64,000 bases of DNA from Mangrovicoccus sp. HB161399 (GTDB lineage Bacteria; Pseudomonadota; Alphaproteobacteria; Rhodobacterales; Rhodobacteraceae): contig NZ_JAATVU010000006.1 of assembly GCF_013184745.1 (NCBI RefSeq), forward strand, positions 62,001 to 126,000, read 5' to 3'. A program made the translations under genes and the position numbers. Of this stretch, positions 1-8,312 are shown piece by piece (positions within the stretch are counted from its first letter, which is position 1; each line of letters opens with the position of its first letter). The notes under the pieces were generated by a model. That model did not search any database. It saw only the letters and a program-made list of their open reading frames with translations, and was not told the origin of the DNA.

Positions 1-299
1 GCTATGGCGAATGGAAGTTCCTGTTCACCAGCCAGGACCGCTGGTTCAACGGCCAGCAGTACGAGATGACCTCGCCGCTGATCACCCGGCTCGACCTCGA
101 CCCGTTCGAGCGGTTCCACGAGGCGCGCGGCTTCGACGAATGGCAGGAGAACCGCTCCTGGGCGATCGGCCCGGCGCTGGGACTGGTCAACGAGTTCGTC
201 GCCTCCTTCGAGGCCTTCCCGCCGCGCATCGCGAGCTTCTCGACCTCGGTCGAGGACATGTCGCGGACCATCATGCAGGCCGCTCCCCCGCCGCAGTAG
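1..299 (+). CDS. Arylsulfatase, C-terminal end (5' truncated by window edge)
   Basis: The open frame starts at base 3 and ends at the TAG at 297-299, leaving 98 residues. The sequence matches the tail of bacterial type I arylsulfatases: a W-K-F-L-F strand, then L-D-L-D-P-F-E-R, which corresponds to the 'NLRxDPFER' element, then a helical tail ending in a P-P-R segment. The catalytic formylglycine motif would lie upstream, outside the window, so substrate and activity cannot be judged. There is no start codon in the window; an internal ATG at 66 would be a poor start because conserved sequence continues upstream of it. A strong hairpin follows about 30 bases after the stop. The family call is inference from the tail only. 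Confidence 0.7.
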   Translation, partial: YGEWKFLFTSQDRWFNGQQYEMTSPLITRLDLDPFERFHEARGFDEWQENRSWAIGPALGLVNEFVASFEAFPPRIASFSTSVEDMSRTIMQAAPPPQ

Positions 300-329
300 G
301 GCTCCGGCACGCTGCCGATGGGACATTCG

Positions 330-359
330 AACGCCTCCGGAGCACGCTCCGGAGGCGTT
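330..359 (+). terminator. Hairpin downstream of arylsulfatase
   Basis: The 14-base arm at 330-343 is perfectly complementary to 346-359 across a 2-base gap, and the right arm ends in TT. It lies 30 bases after the arylsulfatase stop. The T-run is short, so this is a probable rather than classical intrinsic terminator. Confidence 0.6.
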
Positions 360-1021
360 TCCATGCCGTGCTCCGGAACCGCGCGGGGCAGCGGAGAACG
401 CAGCTGCAGCCGCAAGGACAATGGCCGGCAAGGAGATGGCTGGGCAGCGGCAATGGCGGCCCGGATGTTGCGCTGGTCCTCGGGTCGTCGGGGCATGCCC
501 CGGGTCCAACGGCGGCGCGTTCCGTTGCGCGGGCTGTTCGGAATGGCGTCGTTGCGGCATGCCCGCGACGGGCCGCAGGCGCGGCCGTCCGGCGCATCCA
601 GCTCAAGCCAATGCCGCTGTCCACGGCGCCCCGGCCCAAGTGCGGTGGAGAGGCCAGGGGCCCGCCCTGCAACCGCTGGCCCGGCCAGCGCCGAGGCAGA
701 AGGCGCTCCATGCGGTCGGAAAGGGCACCGAGCTTGGCGTCCATGCCTTGCGCGGGCGGGAAGGGACCATTCGTGGGCTGTCGTCCCGCAAGCGGGACGG
801 ACCGGGTTCATCAGGTCCGGCAGGCATGTGGTCCCGAGGACCGAATTTTGATCCGCCTCGGTCGGCAAGCCGGAACCGGTCCTCCGGCGCGCGTATCCGG
901 GAGCGGTCAAGAACCGCACAGGCCGACCGAAATCATGCTGCTCCGTCCCTGGCCGCTGAACCCATAAAGGGGATTTCCCATGCCATCGGTCGATGATTCA
1001 CTTCCTGCGATGGCGGTGGGC
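360..1021. other. Gene-free stretch, nothing recognised
   Basis: No frame on either strand gives a protein that reads like a known family. The open frames present are rich in Arg, Gly, Pro and Ala and lack credible ribosome binding sites. The stretch ends at the start of a decayed transposase, so it may be old insertion debris, but I could not align it to anything. Confidence 0.5.
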
Positions 1022-1720
1022 ATGGCACGTTTCGATCTGACCGATTTCGAAAGCGGGATGATCCAGATCCTCCTGCCCAATAGGCCGCCCAATAAGCCGC
1101 GCGGGGTGGCGCGGCTGGATGACCGGCGGGTGCTGAACGGGATCTTCAGGGTGCTCAGGACCGGTTCGCCCTGGCGCGACTTGCCCGAACGCTACGGCCC
1201 CCACGCCACCGTCCACAACGTCTGGGCCAAGGCGGGTGTCTGGGTGCAGGTCTTCGAAACCATTTCGGAAAAATCTCCCGACAGCATGCAGTTCGTCGAC
1301 AGCTCGGCCATCCGCGCCCGCCAGCACGCAGCCGCGGGCAAAATGGGGGCGAGGATCATGCCATTGGCCATTCTCGTGGCGGACTGAGCACCAAGATCAA
1401 CGCGATGGTCGAGCATCGTGGCCTGCCGGTGGCGATCGCTCTCTCACCGGGGGCAGGCCTCCGGCAGGGCTGCAGTCGGCGATCTCCCGGCAGCCCATGG
1501 CGGGCGGGGCCACATCCCCGCGCAGCGTGACCGCAAGGTTCAGCGTTCGGTCGATGCCGCGCTCTATCGACCACGCAATCTCATCGAGCGGTTTTTCAAC
1601 AAGCTCAAGCATTTCCGAAAGATCGCGACACGACGCGAGAAGACTGCCCGCAATTGCCTCTCCGCCGTCCTCCTCGCACCACCACGCCTCTCGCTCAGGT
1701 CTTATGAGTCCGCTTCCTAG
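1022..1720 (+). pseudogene. Decayed IS5-family transposase
   Basis: The N-terminus from ATG 1022 reads M-A-R-F-D-L-T-D-F-E, then L-L-P-N and D-D-R-R-V-L-N-G-I-F, then S-P-W-R-D-L-P-E-R-Y-G-P, which is the IS5-type (IS427-like) DUF4096 domain. After about 1345 the homology moves to another frame (H-S-R-G-G-L-S-T-K-I), and the C-terminal N-L-I-E-R-F-F-N-K-L-K-H-F-R block lies in a third frame, ending at TAG 1718-1720. The tryptophan-rich stretch normally following the Y-G-P motif and part of the central catalytic DDE region are missing. A 12-base tandem duplication at 1076-1099 adds four residues. Several frameshifts plus deletions mean it cannot make an active enzyme. I could not define terminal inverted repeats. 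Confidence 0.85.
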
Positions 1721-2604
1721 CGGCTGCGCTGCCAGTCCCCGGCGGCGGCCACCTGGCTGCGGATGAACTCCACCACTGCCTGCACGCGGTGGATGGCGCG
1801 CAGGCTCTCGTGATAGGCCAGCCAGTAGGAGCGGGTGACGGTCATCTCCGGCAACACCCGTGCCAGGCCCGGATCGTCGCCGACGATGAAGTCGTGCAGC
1901 ACGCCGATCCCGGCGCCGCCGCGCACCGCCTCAAGCTGGCCGAAGGCCGTGGAGATCGCGATGGTCGGGCGGGTCTCGCCGAAGAACTCGGTGACGTAGT
2001 CGAGCCCCGGCGCCGAGACCAGGTCCTCGACGTTGCCGACCAGCCGGTGATCCTTCAGGTCGGCGGCCGCCGCGGGTGTCCCGGCGGCGGCGAGATAGCG
2101 GTGCGAGGCATAGAGGCCGAGGCTGTAGTCGGTCAGCTTCGCCGCGACGGCGCGGCCGCGTTCGGGGCGGCCGACGAGGATGGCGACGTCCGCCTCGCGC
2201 TGAGACAAAGAGAAGGCGCGGGGCACCGGCACCAGCTCAACCCGCAGCTCGGGATGGCGGCGGGCGAGGATGCCGAGGCGCGGGGCGAGGAACTGCACGC
2301 CGAACCCGTCCGGCGCGCCGATCCGCACCGTGCCCGAGAGCTTTGCCGCGCGGCCGCGGAACAGCGCCTCGCCTTCCTGCATGGCGGTCTCGGCGCGCTC
2401 GATCCGCGCCATCAGCGACTGGCCCTCCTCGGTCAGCGCGCAGCCTTGAGGTCCGCGCACCACCAAAGTGGCCTGGAGGTTGCGCTCCAGATGGGTGAGC
2501 CGCCGCGACAGCGTCGCCTGGTTCACTCCCAGCCGCTTCGCCGCCCCCAGAAGCTGTCCTTCCCGCGCCACGGTCAGGAACATCCGCGCGTCTTCCCAGT
2601 CCAT
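1717..2604 (-). CDS. LysR-family transcriptional regulator, divergent from mmsA
   Basis: A 295-residue protein of normal LysR length. The N-terminal winged helix-turn-helix is clear (residues about 4-60, with A-A-K-R-L-G-V-N-Q-A-T-L-S-R-R as the recognition region), followed by a coiled linker and a periplasmic-binding-like effector domain (about 88-290). It is transcribed away from mmsA, with a perfect dyad (2616-2633) 12 bases upstream of its start. The usual LysR arrangement would be autorepression plus control of the divergent gene, here valine/inositol degradation; that target is inferred from position. Its 3' end overlaps the last bases of the decayed transposase on the other strand, so the insertion landed right at the gene's end. 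Confidence 0.9.
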   Translation of the reverse strand: MDWEDARMFLTVAREGQLLGAAKRLGVNQATLSRRLTHLERNLQATLVVRGPQGCALTEEGQSLMARIERAETAMQEGEALFRGRAAKLSGTVRIGAPDGFGVQFLAPRLGILARRHPELRVELVPVPRAFSLSQREADVAILVGRPERGRAVAAKLTDYSLGLYASHRYLAAAGTPAAAADLKDHRLVGNVEDLVSAPGLDYVTEFFGETRPTIAISTAFGQLEAVRGGAGIGVLHDFIVGDDPGLARVLPEMTVTRSYWLAYHESLRAIHRVQAVVEFIRSQVAAAGDWQRSR

Positions 2605-2615
2605 TCATGCCTCCA

Positions 2616-2633
2616 TTATGCAAATATGCATAA
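2616..2633. promoter_or_regulatory. Dyad operator between the LysR gene and mmsA
   Basis: Two perfectly complementary 7-base arms (TTATGCA and TGCATAA) are separated by AATA. The dyad is AT-rich in a GC-rich background and lies between the divergent starts at 2604 and 2715, fitting a LysR-type box. That it binds this regulator is inferred. Confidence 0.65.
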
Positions 2634-2714
2634 CCACTCTCAGATCTTTGCCGTTTCTTTTGCGGTTTTGCAAACGTAAACCGGGCTCAACCTCGACACG
2701 AAGGGAGAGAGTTC

Positions 2715-4217
2715 ATGTCCGAGATCGCACACTACATCGACGGCGCAAAGGTCGCCTCCACCTCCGGCCGCAACCAGCCGGTCTTCAACCCGGCCACCGG
2801 CGAAGCCGAGAAGACCGTCGCCCTGGCATCGGTCGAAGAAGTCAACGCCGCCGTCGCCTCCGCAAAAGCGGCCTGGCCGGCATGGTCGAAGACCCCGTCG
2901 CTGCGCCGTGCGCGCATCCTCGACAAGTTCAAGAACATCCTGTGGGAGCGCGGCGACGAGCTGGCCGCCGCCATCTCCGCCGAGCACGGCAAGACCCATG
3001 ACGACGCCCTGGGCGAAGTGACCCGCGGTCTCGAAGTCGTGGAATTCGCCATCGGCGTGCCGACCCACCTGAAGGGCGACTTCTCCGAAAACGTCGGCAC
3101 CGGCGTCGACAGCTACAACATCCGCCAGTCGCTCGGCGTGGTTGCGGGCATCACCCCGTTCAACTTCCCGGCCATGGTGCCGATGTGGATGTTCCCGGTC
3201 GCGCTGGCCTGCGGCAACACCTTCATCCTGAAGCCCTCCGAGCGCGACCCGTCCGCCTCGCTGCTGATCGCGGAATGGCTGACCGAGGCAGGCGTTCCGG
3301 CAGGCGTCTTCAACGTCGTGCAAGGCGACAAGCTGGCAGTCGACACGCTGCTGGAGCATCCGGATGTCAAGGCGATCTCCTTCGTCGGCTCGACCCCGAT
3401 CGCGCAGTACATCCACGCCACCGGCTGTGCCAACGGCAAGCGGGTCCAGGCCCTGGGCGGCGCGAAGAACCACGCGATCATCATGCCCGACGCGGATATC
3501 GACATGGCGGTAAACGCGCTGATGGGCGCGGCCTTCGGCTCGGCCGGCGAGCGCTGCATGGCGATCTCGGTTGCGGTTCCGGTCACTGACGCCGTCGCCG
3601 ACGCGATGATCGAGAAGATGATCCCGAAGATCAAGGCGCTGAAGATCGGCCCGGCCACCGACAAGGAATCGGAAATGGGCCCGATCGTCACCCAGGCCTC
3701 GATGGAGCGCATCAAGGGCTATGTCGACAGCGCCGAAGCCGAGGGCGCCAAGATCGTCGTCGACGGGCGCGACTTCAAGCAGGACAAGCAGGGCTACGAG
3801 AACGGCTTCTATGTCGGCGGCACGCTGATCGACAACGTGACCGACGAGATGAAGGTCTGGAAGGAAGAGATCTTCGGCCCGGTCCTCTCGGTCGTCCGCA
3901 AGAACTCCTACCAGGAAGCCGTGGACCTGATCGGCCAGTGCGAATTCGCAAACGGCACCGCGATCTTCACCCGCGACGGCGATACCGCGCGCAACTTCGC
4001 GCAGGACATCGAAGTCGGCATGATCGGCGTGAACGTTCCGATCCCGGTTCCGATGGCCTTCCACAGCTTCGGCGGCTGGAAAGCCTCGCTGTTCGGCGAC
4101 CACTCGATGCACGGCATGGAAGGCATCCGCTTCTACACCCGCATCAAGACCACGACCCAGCGCTGGCCGACCGGCATCCGCACCGATGCCGAGTTCACCA
4201 TGCCGACGCTCGGCTGA
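2715..4217 (+). CDS. mmsA: Methylmalonate-semialdehyde dehydrogenase (CoA-acylating)
   Basis: A 500-residue aldehyde dehydrogenase. It oxidises (methyl)malonate semialdehyde with NAD+ and CoA to propionyl-CoA or acetyl-CoA plus CO2, the last step of valine and myo-inositol breakdown. The protein is colinear with MmsA/IolA over its full length: I-T-P-F-N-F-P near 146-152, the nucleotide-binding S-F-V-G-S-T-P near 222-228, and catalytic Cys281 in G-E-R-C-M. The Glu that acts as general base in most aldehyde dehydrogenases is replaced by the A-L-G-G-A-K-N-H element typical of the CoA-acylating subfamily. The start has a good ribosome site (AAGGGAGAGAG) 6-7 bases upstream. It may also serve the iol genes 20 kb away, as no second iolA is in the window. 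Confidence 0.95.
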   Translation: MSEIAHYIDGAKVASTSGRNQPVFNPATGEAEKTVALASVEEVNAAVASAKAAWPAWSKTPSLRRARILDKFKNILWERGDELAAAISAEHGKTHDDALGEVTRGLEVVEFAIGVPTHLKGDFSENVGTGVDSYNIRQSLGVVAGITPFNFPAMVPMWMFPVALACGNTFILKPSERDPSASLLIAEWLTEAGVPAGVFNVVQGDKLAVDTLLEHPDVKAISFVGSTPIAQYIHATGCANGKRVQALGGAKNHAIIMPDADIDMAVNALMGAAFGSAGERCMAISVAVPVTDAVADAMIEKMIPKIKALKIGPATDKESEMGPIVTQASMERIKGYVDSAEAEGAKIVVDGRDFKQDKQGYENGFYVGGTLIDNVTDEMKVWKEEIFGPVLSVVRKNSYQEAVDLIGQCEFANGTAIFTRDGDTARNFAQDIEVGMIGVNVPIPVPMAFHSFGGWKASLFGDHSMHGMEGIRFYTRIKTTTQRWPTGIRTDAEFTMPTLG

Positions 4218-4273
4218 TACCCTCTCCTCCCTTCGCCGGCCGCTCCTCCTCCCTTTGCGCCCGGCGGATTACT

Positions 4274-4304
4274 GGCGCCATCCCTTGCGGATGGCGCCTT
4301 TTTT
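4274..4304 (+). terminator. Intrinsic terminator after mmsA
   Basis: An 8-base perfect stem (GGCGCCAT at 4274-4281 with ATGGCGCC at 4291-4298), a 9-base loop, and six T residues at 4299-4304. It is a classical rho-independent terminator for mmsA, and the convergent phosphoesterase gene ends just beyond it. Confidence 0.9.
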
Positions 4305-4314
4305 CATGCGCGGC

Positions 4315-5115
4315 CTATTCGGCCGCCTTGGCGATCCGGTGCCAGCCATCCGCGCCCTGCCGCCAGTCCGAGCGCGCCACCGGGGCGAAGCCGCCCTGCT
4401 GCGCCGCCCAGGTCGTGACCGAGAGCATGTCGCCGTCATGGTCGAGCTGGTTGAAGGTGTTCGGCTCGTCATGGCGGAGCCGCGTGGACAGCACGGTCCC
4501 CGCCTGCACGAAGAGGAGGTCGGGCACCGCGCGGAACGGCTCGGCCGAGGCCGTGTGCAGGTGGCCCGACAGCACGACATCCGCGCCGCAGGCCGACAGT
4601 TCCTCCAGCGTTTCCCGCGCCCCCCGCATCAGCCGCTTCTCCGTTTCGGGCCCGTGCTCCAGCGGGTGGTGCAGCACCGCGATGCGCAGCTTGTCCCCGG
4701 AATCCGCCAGCCGCGCCGAAAGCCGCCGCAGCCGCGTCTTGCCGATCCGCCCGCGCTGCCACGAATAGCGGTTCACCGTGTTGACGCCGACCACCACCAT
4801 TTCGCCGTCGCGGTGCACCGGCTCCAGGTCATTGCAGATATGGCGGCGGTAGCGGCCGAAGGGGCTGGCGAAGCGGACCCAGAGATTGTCGAGCGGCGTG
4901 TCGTGATTGCCCGGCACCACCAGCTGCGGCTTCGGCAGGTAGTCTAGGAAGGCGGCGGCGGCCTCGAACTGGCCCTTGCGCGCCCGCTGGGTCAGGTCGC
5001 CCGAGACCACCAGCAGATCGGGGGCAAGCCCGTGGATCGTCTCGGCCAGCGGCTGCTCCAGCGCGGGATCGACGCGGCCGTAATGCAGGTCGGAGATATG
5101 GACGATGCGTCTCAC
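4315..5115 (-). CDS. Calcineurin-like metallophosphoesterase
   Basis: A 266-residue cytosolic enzyme of the dinuclear-metal phosphoesterase superfamily. All five metal motifs are present in order: D-L-H at 9-11, G-D-L-T at 39-42, G-N-H-D at 69-72, a H-H-P motif in the middle, and G-H-L-H-T near the C-terminus. The length and spacing resemble the cAMP phosphodiesterase (CpdA/Icc) group, but the substrate cannot be fixed from sequence. The start codon is GTG and shares four bases (GTGA) with the stop of the upstream lipid kinase, so the two are translationally coupled. It is the last gene of the minus-strand run that starts near 11.7 kb. Confidence 0.85.
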   Translation of the reverse strand: MRRIVHISDLHYGRVDPALEQPLAETIHGLAPDLLVVSGDLTQRARKGQFEAAAAFLDYLPKPQLVVPGNHDTPLDNLWVRFASPFGRYRRHICNDLEPVHRDGEMVVVGVNTVNRYSWQRGRIGKTRLRRLSARLADSGDKLRIAVLHHPLEHGPETEKRLMRGARETLEELSACGADVVLSGHLHTASAEPFRAVPDLLFVQAGTVLSTRLRHDEPNTFNQLDHDGDMLSVTTWAAQQGGFAPVARSDWRQGADGWHRIAKAAE

Positions 5116-6071
5116 GCCGGCGCCTCCCTCGGCAGGCGGATGGTCAGCGCCGCGTCCGACATCCGGAATTCGAAGGGCGAGGGGGCCAGCCCCTTCTCGC
5201 CGTCATAGGCCAGCAGCGTCTTCTTCTTGGCCGAGACGACGGTCAGGCTGCGGGCCTCGATGAAGTCGTAGTCGCGGCCCTCCTGCGCGGTCTGGGTGCA
5301 GAGCCGCAGTGCCGTGCGGAACAGGTCCGCGCGGGTCCTGCCCTTGCCGATCAGCACCGCGAAGGCGTCCTTGCCGATCGCGCCTGCGCCCTCCAGCCCG
5401 AAGGTTTCCAGCTGGTAGGCGGAGCGCGACACGAAGAGCAGCGGGGTGCGCGTCTCGAAGCGCTCGCAGTCGGCGTCGATCGTCAGCCGCATCGGCCGCT
5501 GGAATTTCAGGAAGGTCCGCAGGAGCGACCAATGCGCCATGATCCGGCGGCGGCCGTAGCGGGCATAGACGCTTTCGCGCTGCTTCAGGACCGCCGGGTA
5601 GATGCCGAGCGAGGCGTTGTTGAGGAAGACCGTGCCGTTGACCTGTCCGACCCGGATCGGGTGGGCGCGGGAGTTCAGGATGCCCTGCGCTGCCCCCGCC
5701 GGATCCTCGTCCAGCCCCAGTCCGCGGGCGAAATAGTTGAAGGTCCCCAGCGGGAGCACCGCGAAGGCGGCGGGCTTGCCCAGCATCGCGCCCGCCACTG
5801 CCATGGCCGTGCCGTCGCCGCCCGCGGCCACCACCGTGTCGGCGCCGTCCTCCAGCGCGCGGCCGACCACCTCGGCGATCGGCTGCTTCTTCTTCGGCGC
5901 CCAGTGGTAGAGCGTGGCGCGGTCGCGGCCGAAAACTTCCATCGCGCGGTCGACGGCATCGCGGTCGCGCGAATTGGTGCCGGACTTGCGGTTCATCACC
6001 ACCGCGATCCGCTGCGGTTCCGCCGCCTCGAGCGGCACGGGGGCTTGCAGGGCCAGGGTCTGGTCGGTCAT
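5112..6071 (-). CDS. Diacylglycerol-kinase-family lipid kinase
   Basis: A 319-residue member of the DAGK/YegS/sphingosine kinase family, which phosphorylates a lipid hydroxyl with ATP. The N-terminal catalytic domain has the V-V-M-N-R-K-S-G phosphate-binding strand (24-31) and the signature G-G-D-G-T at 84-88. P-L-G-T-F-N-Y-F-A-R-G-L follows, as in family members. I chose ATG 6071, with an AGG ribosome site 7 bases upstream, over an in-frame GTG 24 bases earlier that has none. It overlaps the phosphoesterase downstream by four bases. It begins 72 bases after the GST-like gene, so it may be part of the peroxidase/P450 operon or have its own promoter. The lipid substrate is unknown. Confidence 0.85.
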   Translation of the reverse strand: MTDQTLALQAPVPLEAAEPQRIAVVMNRKSGTNSRDRDAVDRAMEVFGRDRATLYHWAPKKKQPIAEVVGRALEDGADTVVAAGGDGTAMAVAGAMLGKPAAFAVLPLGTFNYFARGLGLDEDPAGAAQGILNSRAHPIRVGQVNGTVFLNNASLGIYPAVLKQRESVYARYGRRRIMAHWSLLRTFLKFQRPMRLTIDADCERFETRTPLLFVSRSAYQLETFGLEGAGAIGKDAFAVLIGKGRTRADLFRTALRLCTQTAQEGRDYDFIEARSLTVVSAKKKTLLAYDGEKGLAPSPFEFRMSDAALTIRLPREAPA

Positions 6072-6143
6072 CGCACGCCTCGCGGGTTGCTGCACGCAGA
6101 TGAACGCCCGGACATGCGGTTTCGTTTCCCGGTTCCGCGAAAA

Positions 6144-6935
6144 TCAGCGGGGGCCGCCCTGCGCCAATGCCCGGTGCCGGTCATAGATGCGCTGGATGAA
6201 CAGCCCCGTGGGCCGCTGGCGCAGCCGGACATAGACCTCCTGCATCTCCACCGGACAGCGCGCCTGGTCGGGGAGCATGCCGTGATAGCCCTGCGCCAGA
6301 ACCATCGGCGCCAGCGAGGCCGCGACGGCGAGGTCGGCAAAGCTCAGCCGTCCGCCCACCAGGTACTCCCGCCCGTCCGACAGAAGCGCGTCAAGCGTGT
6401 CGAAGCCCTTCTCGATCTGCTTCAGGGACTCGTCCGCGGCCGACTGGTCGAGCTTCAGCCCCTTGTACATCAGCGTCCGCACCAGCCCGAAGCCCACCAG
6501 CAGGAACGCGTGCTCCCACCACGGCACCCCGGTGGTGATCGAGGGCCAGACCACGGATTTCTTCTTCAGGAAGTTCCAGTAGGACCAGTTCACCACCGCC
6601 CCTCCGGTCACCCATCGGGCGTCGTGCTGGATCTTGTCGACCTGCTCCCAGAGCCCCGGTTCGCTGGCCTTGTCGGGCATGAGCTTCAGCTCGGGCGGCG
6701 CCTCGGCCTCCAGCTTGGCGACCAGCTTCTCGATCGTGCCGGTCTTCTCCTTGTGGTCCGGCGAGACCAGCAGCGGGTAGTCGTCCTTGCCCATGCCCCA
6801 CCATTTCAGCGCGAGCACGTGGAAGACCGGGGCGTGCGGGCGCTCGGTGTAGGGCCGCTGGTAATGGGCCATCAGCCAGCGGCCCAGGTCGACATCGGTG
6901 GAAGGCAGCAGCGTGACGAGAAGCGGGCTGGTCAT
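6144..6935 (-). CDS. Glutathione S-transferase-like protein
   Basis: A 263-residue protein. The C-terminal half carries the GST all-helical domain signature (Y-L-V-G-G-R-L-S-F-A-D-L-A-V-A near 205-220). The N-terminal 40 residues could form the thioredoxin-like glutathione-binding fold, but they are divergent and I see no obvious catalytic Ser or Cys. A hydrophobic, tryptophan-rich insert (W-S-Y-W-N-F and P-W-W-E-H-A-F-L-L-V-G-F) between the two domains is not usual for a soluble GST and could contact membranes or a hydrophobic substrate. It follows the P450 gene by 9 bases, so the two are surely co-transcribed. A role in conjugating or reducing an oxidised product of the P450/peroxidase pair is inferred. 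Confidence 0.7.
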   Translation of the reverse strand: MTSPLLVTLLPSTDVDLGRWLMAHYQRPYTERPHAPVFHVLALKWWGMGKDDYPLLVSPDHKEKTGTIEKLVAKLEAEAPPELKLMPDKASEPGLWEQVDKIQHDARWVTGGAVVNWSYWNFLKKKSVVWPSITTGVPWWEHAFLLVGFGLVRTLMYKGLKLDQSAADESLKQIEKGFDTLDALLSDGREYLVGGRLSFADLAVAASLAPMVLAQGYHGMLPDQARCPVEMQEVYVRLRQRPTGLFIQRIYDRHRALAQGGPR

Positions 6936-6944
6936 CGCGCGGCC

Positions 6945-8300
6945 TCAGACGTCGAATTCGAGGTGGAAATGCTGCGGATGGGGCGTGCCGCCGCCATCCA
7001 CCTGGCCGTCGGATCCCGGTGCGCGGCGCAGGTTCTTCTGCGCCAGGAGCGGCGTCAGGATCTCGGGGATAACCGCCGCGTTGATCGCCGCGCCGAAGCA
7101 TTCATGCATGCCGTAGCCCCAGATGATGTAATCCTCCCAGGGGCGGTCGGTGCGGAAGGCGTTCGGGTCGGCGATCTCGTGGCGGTCGAACATCGCCGAG
7201 AGCGTCGCGGCAAAGACGATCTGCCCGCGCTTGACCAGGCATTGCCGCGCCGTGCCCTTCGCCACCCAGGCGTCGCGGGTGGCGCGGCGGTAGATCACCG
7301 GGTTGTGCGGGTTGAAGCGCAGCGCCTCCCAGATGTGCTGGGCCACGGCGGCATGGTCGCCGCGGACGGCCGCCTGATGGGCGGAGGCCAGCGCCTCGGG
7401 CCGGTTCAGCAGCTCGTCCATGGCAAGGCAGCAAGCCTTCGAGATCGTCGGGATCGCGCCGATCAGCAGCCCCAGAAGGTTGTTGCGGATGCCCAGGTCG
7501 CTCATCCCCGGCGTGCCCGCGGATTGCAGCGCCAGGCAGCGGTCGAGGATCACGTGGCCCCAGGGCTCTCCAGAGGCCTTGCGTGCCGCGATGGCGCGGT
7601 CGAGATAGTCCCGCAGCTCCGCGGCATCCTTCATCGCGCGGGAATCCAGCGCCGGATCGGCGGTCAGATCCTCGAACAGGTACCAGAACAGCGTGGTGGT
7701 CCAGCTTTCCATCAGCTCGCGCTGGCCGCCGACGCCGAAGTAGTGCTCCGTCATGTCCCAGGGAATCATCATGCCCAGGTCGACGGGCAGGTCGATGCGC
7801 CCGCCAGATTCCGCGACGATCCGGGTGGACAGTTCGCGCGCCCGCGGCGCGACGATGCCGAGGACGTCGGTGCGCTGCGCCGCCAGCCGCATCGCCGAGG
7901 TGTCGCGGGTGTAGTCCCAGCCGGGCTGCATGCCGAGAAAGAAGTTCTCGCCGCCCGTCAGCTTGCGCATCCGCGTGCCGTAGACCACCTCGAATTCCTC
8001 GTTGCGGTTGAGCACGTCGAGCACGTCGGCACGGCGGGTGACCACCGCCGTGCCGGTATTGCCGTAGCATTTCATCACCACCTTGCCGATGCTCAGGTTG
8101 GGCAGGAAGGCCCTGAGCACGCGGAAGATCCGGATCTGGGTCGCGGGCGCGGTCAGGAACGCGCCGAGCCCGGACTTGCCCTCCCTGCCCAGGACGGCGG
8201 CGCCCTTGGCCGCAAGCCAGGCCAGCGCGGCCAGCGCCTCGCCGAGGATCATCAGCCACAGGATCAGGGCGCAGAGGATGGCTTTGGCTCTCTGGTACAT
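6945..8300 (-). CDS. Cytochrome P450, membrane-anchored, atypical I-helix
   Basis: A 451-residue protein. The haem-thiolate loop W-G-Y-G-M-H-E-C-F-G is intact with Cys401 as axial ligand, and the K-helix E-x-x-R motif is E325-A-L-R328. Two things are unusual. Residues about 7-30 form a hydrophobic anchor, rare in bacterial P450s. The I-helix oxygen-activation motif, normally (A/G)-G-x-(D/E)-T-T, reads I-G-A-I-P-T-I at 280-286, with no acid. P450s lacking the acid often use peroxide or an already oxygenated substrate (known for the CYP152 and CYP74 groups). With a haem peroxidase encoded immediately upstream and no ferredoxin or reductase gene nearby, a peroxide-dependent or hydroperoxide-rearranging enzyme is a reasonable inference. 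It follows the peroxidase by 12 bases and has a strong ribosome site. Confidence 0.85.
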   Translation of the reverse strand: MYQRAKAILCALILWLMILGEALAALAWLAAKGAAVLGREGKSGLGAFLTAPATQIRIFRVLRAFLPNLSIGKVVMKCYGNTGTAVVTRRADVLDVLNRNEEFEVVYGTRMRKLTGGENFFLGMQPGWDYTRDTSAMRLAAQRTDVLGIVAPRARELSTRIVAESGGRIDLPVDLGMMIPWDMTEHYFGVGGQRELMESWTTTLFWYLFEDLTADPALDSRAMKDAAELRDYLDRAIAARKASGEPWGHVILDRCLALQSAGTPGMSDLGIRNNLLGLLIGAIPTISKACCLAMDELLNRPEALASAHQAAVRGDHAAVAQHIWEALRFNPHNPVIYRRATRDAWVAKGTARQCLVKRGQIVFAATLSAMFDRHEIADPNAFRTDRPWEDYIIWGYGMHECFGAAINAAVIPEILTPLLAQKNLRRAPGSDGQVDGGGTPHPQHFHLEFDV

Positions 8301-8312
8301 GGCGCGTCCCCC

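Noticed and set aside
421..996. Open frames in the gap after the arylsulfatase
   Set aside because: Composition is Arg/Gly/Pro-rich, there are no ribosome sites and no recognisable motifs on either strand.
6071..6095. GTG 6095 as the lipid kinase start
   Set aside because: It lacks a ribosome site, whereas ATG 6071 has one and nothing conserved lies between them.
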